Virus record (IMG/VR): IMGVR_UViG_3300010970_000159
Location: 1 to 42,769 of that record
Length of the DNA stretch: 42,769 bases
DNA from: a virus
Reading direction: 5' to 3' (one strand)
Shown: one piece after another, positions 38,700-42,769 of the stretch
How positions within the stretch are numbered: the first letter of the stretch is position 1
Layout: every line of letters starts with the position of its first letter
The notes under the pieces: generated by a model
Seen by the model: only the letters and a program-made list of their open reading frames with translations
Database searches by the model: none
Told to the model about the DNA's origin: nothing
Program-made: the position numbers and the translations under genes

Positions 38700-40667
38700 C
38701 TAAGCGTTACGGGTGAATACCCAGTCAGCGTCAGTGTTGTGAGGGAACGAGTAACCAGTAGCAGCAACTGCTACGATCTCAATGCTCGCACCGGCTGCAA
38801 TTGCAGTCTGTGCACCCGAGCTTAGAGTTGCGAGGGTATCGCCGTTCTTGTAAACAACACCAGTCTGGTTAGGAATGGTTACAACACCAGTGGTGGTGTT
38901 GAAGGTTGGGATCTGAGGAGTAACCGAAGTACTACCGGTCTCACGAGTAATAACAAGTGCAGACTTAGGCTTGGTTAGAGTTCCAGACATACGACCTTCA
39001 ATTAGGTACTTGTACTGGTTGTAGTCGATGTCGAAGTCGTCAAACATCGATACGTTTCCACCATTATCCGCACCAACAGTGTAGTCAGCTAGGTTAACAA
39101 TGATACCGATTAGGTCTGGAACAGTCTCCATAACCTCAACAGCAACGATAGAGCTTACGCGAAGAGCCGAAGCAAGTTCCTGCTCAGTAGCGTAAAGACG
39201 ACGACCCATCTTGTCCTTGATAAGGATTAGATCGGTTAGAATCGACTCAGTGGTGTAGAATACTGGGGTTCCAGTACCCTTGTACGCGGTACGTGCACGT
39301 AGAATTGCTTCTACGATTGCGTCACCACTTAGGTTAGCTGCAACCGATACAGGGTGTGCATAGAATGCATCATCCCAAGCGATTGGACGAATGTTAGACT
39401 CGTTGATCTTGTCTTCGCTGTCAACCTCACGGCCATCACCAATAAGGATTGCGCGTGCAATTTCCTCATCTAGCATTAGACGCATTTCAGCCTTTAGCCA
39501 AGAAACAACATCTAGGTCAGTGATGTCAATCATGTCATCACGGTCTAGCTTCTGCTTCTTATAAATGGTGGTAGGGGTAGTAACTCGACGCGAAACTGCG
39601 AAGAATTCTTCCTTCTTAAGGTTGCCCTTGATGTAACCCTTAGCACGAGCTTCATCGGCAGTGATATCCGCAGACATCGACTTGATACGCGAGAATGGTG
39701 ACTTACGTACACCGTTGATAACGCTAGCAACCCAGTCAGTACGACGCTTTACGAAGTCTGGGGTATTCGTGATGTTCTTTGCATCTGGGAACAAGAAATC
39801 GATGTTCTCGATTCCATAAGTTACGGTGTGTGCAAGGAAAGCTTCCTTGAACGAACCGGTCTTCTGAGCATCAGCAATGATAGACTGAAGATCAGAGTGA
39901 GAAAGCGTAGCCTTCTCGTTAGCCGAGCTGTTCTGCTCGAAGACGTTGCGGGTCATAGTTGAACCTTCCTGGTCATGTTTGATAATTTCGTCATTTTCTT
40001 CTTCGTCGGACTGGGCCATTGAGTCAGAACCTGACTGGTTTAGAGCTTCGCCGATCATAAAATAAACGACGTTTTGCTGTTCTTCAGACATGCTGTCGAA
40101 TACATCCTTGACAGTCATTTCTGGAGCAGCAGCAGCATGTTCAACTACAGCATCGGCTGCAGCTTTGGTTTCTGCCACGTTTTCTCCTTCGTTAGGTTTG
40201 ATATCCTGGTGCTCAAGATTGAGTCCAGTATAGATAATTGCTTCGTCCTCGAGTTCAGTGTAAGAATCGTTATGTGCGAGATTTACATTGTCGATAAACG
40301 CACCGGGATTAGCTCCAGCGAGAACAAGGCTTACTTCCTTGATCGCACCGTGCAAAACATCGGCACCTTTTTGGACTAGTTTATTTGCGTAGATTGAGAG
40401 TGCCTCGATATCGCCGTGCTTAACGAGACCCTTAGCGATTGCAGCCTGAGGCTGGTCGTTAAAGAATCCATAAGCATAGACTCCATCTTCGCGATTCTCA
40501 AGATATGCGTGTCCTAGGACGTTTTCAGGATCATTGTGCATGTGCTGCCAAACAAGAGGTACTTTCATACCATCCTGTTCTTTAAATGCATGCGCAAGAA
40601 TCGTTCGACCATCAGAACAACGCAAACCAGCTTTTGATGCGTAACCACTAAAGTCAGCTGCTTCCAT
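38700..40667 (-). CDS. Fused prohead protease, scaffold and HK97-type major capsid protein
   Basis: 655 residues. Residues 1-130 form the S78-type prohead protease: catalytic His in LVWQHMHNDPENVLGHAY (about 39-55), Ser113 in AIKEVSLVLAGANPG. Residues 130-240 are acidic and helical, like a scaffold (delta) domain. Residues 250-580 are HK97-fold capsid (RRVTTPTTIYKKQKLDRDDM, LDEEIARAILIGDGRE, TGTPVFYTTESILTD). Residues 583-655 are an Ig-like add-on domain like that of the tail-tube protein. An internal ATG at residue 238 is preceded by AGGAAGG seven bases upstream, so capsid may also be made alone. It overlaps the portal gene by 14 nt. Confidence 0.92.
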   Translation of the reverse strand: MEAADFSGYASKAGLRCSDGRTILAHAFKEQDGMKVPLVWQHMHNDPENVLGHAYLENREDGVYAYGFFNDQPQAAIAKGLVKHGDIEALSIYANKLVQKGADVLHGAIKEVSLVLAGANPGAFIDNVNLAHNDSYTELEDEAIIYTGLNLEHQDIKPNEGENVAETKAAADAVVEHAAAAPEMTVKDVFDSMSEEQQNVVYFMIGEALNQSGSDSMAQSDEEENDEIIKHDQEGSTMTRNVFEQNSSANEKATLSHSDLQSIIADAQKTGSFKEAFLAHTVTYGIENIDFLFPDAKNITNTPDFVKRRTDWVASVINGVRKSPFSRIKSMSADITADEARAKGYIKGNLKKEEFFAVSRRVTTPTTIYKKQKLDRDDMIDITDLDVVSWLKAEMRLMLDEEIARAILIGDGREVDSEDKINESNIRPIAWDDAFYAHPVSVAANLSGDAIVEAILRARTAYKGTGTPVFYTTESILTDLILIKDKMGRRLYATEQELASALRVSSIVAVEVMETVPDLIGIIVNLADYTVGADNGGNVSMFDDFDIDYNQYKYLIEGRMSGTLTKPKSALVITRETGSTSVTPQIPTFNTTTGVVTIPNQTGVVYKNGDTLATLSSGAQTAIAAGASIEIVAVAATGYSFPHNTDADWVFTRNA

Positions 40668-41898
40668 TTTGAAGTCCTTTCTCTGCTAGTGGTGGTTGTG
40701 TTTGTTGATTTGGATCTGGAACATTGCTATTCCTAAGTTCATCGGCTTTTGGATCTGTCGATGGCTTAAATCCAATAATTGAACGAATTTCGTTTGAGGA
40801 CAGAATTTCGTTTCGAGTGAACTTGTCTGCAATTTCAGCGATTGATCCGACAGGAACGAGTTCGAATGGATCCCTAAAGAATTCAATCGACTGATACTGA
40901 GATCTAGCAGTTTTGGACAAGAACGTTCTCTTCATACCTTGAGTAATTGCTACAAGAATTGGCTTGATTGTTCGACTATGATAATTAAGCATTGTCTTTT
41001 CATCAGCAGTTCCAGCAATTACTTCTTCTGTTAGACCTAACTGGCCATACAGCATGTTCGTAAGGTATTCTACCTGCTTAAGAAGGTTGTTCTCGGCAGG
41101 TCTATTAAGTTGTGTGATCTTTTCAGTGCCATCAGTATAAGCAATGCCATACTGGGACCCTTTTAACTGTAGCTCAATGTCTTTACGACGAGCATCAGCC
41201 TGTTGCTTTCTTGCTTCGGACTTAATAACATAAGGTAACTGAATAATCAAATCAAGTTTTCCGGAACTAGATTGTTCATCTACAGAGTCTAACATATTTA
41301 GTTTTCTAATAAGACGCTGTAGTGTGGAGTTTGGTTCATTCATTACAGAATAAAGTGGATTCTCAATAATTGATACTAGAGATTTTGGAAGAACTATGTC
41401 TTCCTTCTTTCCCGTATTATCATTATATACTCGAACTCCAACATGTTTTGGATACCACATAATGATTTCTCCAACTCGAATAGACTTTATGTCATATCCG
41501 GCAGAGTTAATTGGATTGATCGAAGTTTCTACTGGTACTAAAGCAATTGTACCTTTATCTAGCAACGACATAGCTATATCTTGTTTAAATGCTTGCGCTG
41601 ACTGATCAATATTAGCTTCAAGAGTTAAACAAGTATTAAGACCGCTATCAATGCTAGAAATGAAACGATTATTTTCATCTATTCTAACATGACGAATGTC
41701 TACTGACGAAACGTCAATACCAATTCTTGTATATATAGAAGAAATAATAGAACGTTCATTAGAACTATTTAATCGTGTTCTATCCGGTCTAAGTCCGTAA
41801 CTTCCACCAACATCAAGATACGATAGTTGTTTTTGAGATTGATCGTTTGTGAATGCGTTCCATGCATGTCGCAATCGACCGCCAAAAGATGTTGGCAT
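40654..41898 (-). CDS. Portal protein (HK97 gp3-like)
   Basis: 414 residues, RBS AAGGATG. Start GGRLRHAWNAFTNDQ, then SIISSIYTRIGIDVSSVDIR, ENPLYSVMNEPNSTLQRLI, EQVEYLTNMLYGQLGLTEEV-type core and FFRDPFELVPVGSIAEIADK are typical of the portal family. It forms the dodecameric ring at one capsid vertex through which DNA enters and leaves. A Pro/Gln-rich tail (PDPNQQTQPPLAEKG) follows. Position just before the protease-capsid gene is canonical. Confidence 0.92.
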   Translation of the reverse strand: MPTSFGGRLRHAWNAFTNDQSQKQLSYLDVGGSYGLRPDRTRLNSSNERSIISSIYTRIGIDVSSVDIRHVRIDENNRFISSIDSGLNTCLTLEANIDQSAQAFKQDIAMSLLDKGTIALVPVETSINPINSAGYDIKSIRVGEIIMWYPKHVGVRVYNDNTGKKEDIVLPKSLVSIIENPLYSVMNEPNSTLQRLIRKLNMLDSVDEQSSSGKLDLIIQLPYVIKSEARKQQADARRKDIELQLKGSQYGIAYTDGTEKITQLNRPAENNLLKQVEYLTNMLYGQLGLTEEVIAGTADEKTMLNYHSRTIKPILVAITQGMKRTFLSKTARSQYQSIEFFRDPFELVPVGSIAEIADKFTRNEILSSNEIRSIIGFKPSTDPKADELRNSNVPDPNQQTQPPLAEKGLQNGSS

Positions 41899-41916
41899 AT
41901 GTCACATCCTTTCTTT

Positions 41917-42036
41917 TTAATTTTCTAGTTGGTCTGGAACTTCTTCCATCTCAATTATATTATTGAGTGGATGATCGTGCGATGTGTCACAGTCGGCGCA
42001 GTAACCGCCGATACCATAAATAATGTTCAGGGCCAT
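41917..42036 (-). CDS. Small CxxC protein between fibre and portal
   Basis: 39 residues from ATG 42036, forming TAATG with the fibre stop. [20 protein letters not shown] then DHPLNNIIEMEEVPDQLEN. The CADC plus two His residues could bind one zinc. The frame is open further upstream, but that part lies inside the fibre gene. Function unknown; coupling with the fibre and position before the portal suggest a structural gene. Confidence 0.62.
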   Translation of the reverse strand: MALNIIYGIGGYCADCDTSHDHPLNNIIEMEEVPDQLEN

Positions 42037-42769
42037 TACGCCACCTTCAATCTGACCATGCCGTAGCCGCAAGCCAAAGGAGTGTTTTGTTGCGATAGCG
42101 TGCCAACCGTTGAGGGCAAAGTACCTGTCACATTCGATTGCGAAAAACCAAGGTTTACAGGAATCGTTAGAAGGGCCATTGCTGGCAAAGTCAGCGTTGG
42201 TTGTGAGATGTAACTTACCGAAGCGGGCGCAACCGTTTGGGGAACTAAAGCCAAGCAATAGTTACCTGCCACTAAAGTCTGGCTAATGGTTATTTGTTTA
42301 GCCCCACCAGTTGCGCCGCTGACTGTTCCAGCGTCAAGAACCAAAGTAGTTGGTGTGCCATTAGCGTCTGCGTTGTAGATACCAAGTCGTACTAACGCCG
42401 ATGCTGTGCCAGTTCCAACGTTGATTCCAATAGCAGAAAAAGTTGTTGAAGCGGTCAGAATAAACGGGGATAACAGCAGGTTATTCAAACCGTTCATGGC
42501 CCCGTTTGCGTTAGAAAATGTGGCGCAGTTGGTGATCCAGTAGTTTGAACGAGCTGGAAAAATAGTTGAACCGCTGCCTGTACCTGCTAGACCAGTATCA
42601 CCTTGCGGACCTTGAGGGCCGGTTAGACCAGTATCACCTTGTGGACCTTGAGGACCGGTTAGACCAGTATCACCTTGTGGACCTTGAGGACCGGTTAGAC
42701 CAGTATCACCTTGAGGACCTTGAGGGCCGGTTAGACCAGTATCACCTTGTGGACCTTGAGGACCGGTTA
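42036..42769 (-). CDS. Collagen-like tail fibre, C-terminal part (begins at 571)
   Basis: This continues the fibre from position 1 in the same frame, with five more [12 protein letters not shown] units (about 60 residues). The linker [17 protein letters not shown] follows, then a beta domain of about 165 residues: [57 protein letters not shown], ending YGMVRLKVA. The [11 protein letters not shown] and [12 protein letters not shown] pattern is known from phage fibre tips, probably a trimeric beta-sandwich knob for host binding. The stop overlaps the next start (TAATG). Confidence 0.85.
   Translation of the reverse strand, partial: TGPQGPQGDTGLTGPQGPQGDTGLTGPQGPQGDTGLTGPQGPQGDTGLTGPQGPQGDTGLAGTGSGSTIFPARSNYWITNCATFSNANGAMNGLNNLLLSPFILTASTTFSAIGINVGTGTASALVRLGIYNADANGTPTTLVLDAGTVSGATGGAKQITISQTLVAGNYCLALVPQTVAPASVSYISQPTLTLPAMALLTIPVNLGFSQSNVTGTLPSTVGTLSQQNTPLACGYGMVRLKVA
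42590..42769. repeat. Collagen-encoding tandem repeats (right end)
   Basis: Five copies of the same 36-bp unit seen at 1-471, differing by single bases, mostly silent. The unit is interrupted by the window end exactly in frame with position 1. Confidence 0.95.

Noticed and set aside
42037-42258. N-terminal extension of the small CxxC gene
   Set aside because: This part is an alternative frame of the fibre C-terminal domain; the TAATG at 42036 gives a better start.

Overview
The window reads as an essentially complete, circularly closing genome of a tailed siphovirus. Every supported gene lies on the minus strand. Both ends fall inside the same collagen-like tail-fibre gene: reading off position 1 onto position 42769 keeps the Gly-X-Y frame and leads to a normal C-terminal domain and stop. 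The DNA is AT-rich with strong AGGAGG/AAAGGA ribosome sites. Many genes are joined by ATGA or TAATG overlaps. Protein families (HYG-tagged head proteins, DUF6353-like membrane proteins, Dp1-type holin, HK97-type head, ReqiPepy6 gp37-like tail protein) point to a Gram-positive-type host (Firmicutes or Actinobacteria). That host call is inference. I see no integrase, repressor, tRNA, rRNA or CRISPR array, so a virulent lifestyle is likely.

Layout in the direction of transcription (falling coordinates). 42.0-38.1 kb: fibre C-terminus, small CxxC protein, portal, protease-capsid fusion, head-tail joining proteins. 38.1-25.0 kb: tail. It holds two paralogous tail-tube proteins around a probable assembly chaperone, then a fibre, a Gly-rich adhesin-like protein and a small tip-like protein, then a gp10-like protein, tape measure, distal tail protein, gp37-like protein and tip proteins. 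25.0-24.4 kb: two holin-like proteins. 24.3-17.1 kb: small membrane proteins and phage-specific hypothetical genes, several set out as single-gene cassettes with their own promoter-like motif and terminator. 17.1-9.3 kb: replication and DNA metabolism. 9.3-6.7 kb: a putative single-subunit RNA polymerase. 6.4-1.3 kb: a GC-rich cos candidate, metallophosphoesterase, small terminase-like protein, HNH nuclease, M23 peptidase, connector, large terminase and two HYG-tagged proteins. 0.6 kb to the end: the collagen-like fibre.

Two enzymes stand out. The 1247-residue protein at 13375-17118 joins an SF3 helicase, an AEP-type primase and a family B DNA polymerase with its proofreading exonuclease, close to a whole replisome in one chain. 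The 873-residue protein at 6689-9310 carries the DFDGD metal-binding signature of two-barrel RNA polymerases and helix-turn-helix segments at both ends. It also has an N-terminal HYG motif related to the tag on two small head-region proteins, which suggests packaging in the virion. A 28-nt element, TCGCGA - 13 nt - TATAAT, recurs with fixed spacing in front of four small membrane-protein genes and lacks a normal -35 box. It is a candidate promoter for that polymerase. Together these suggest a phage that brings its own transcription and replication machinery.
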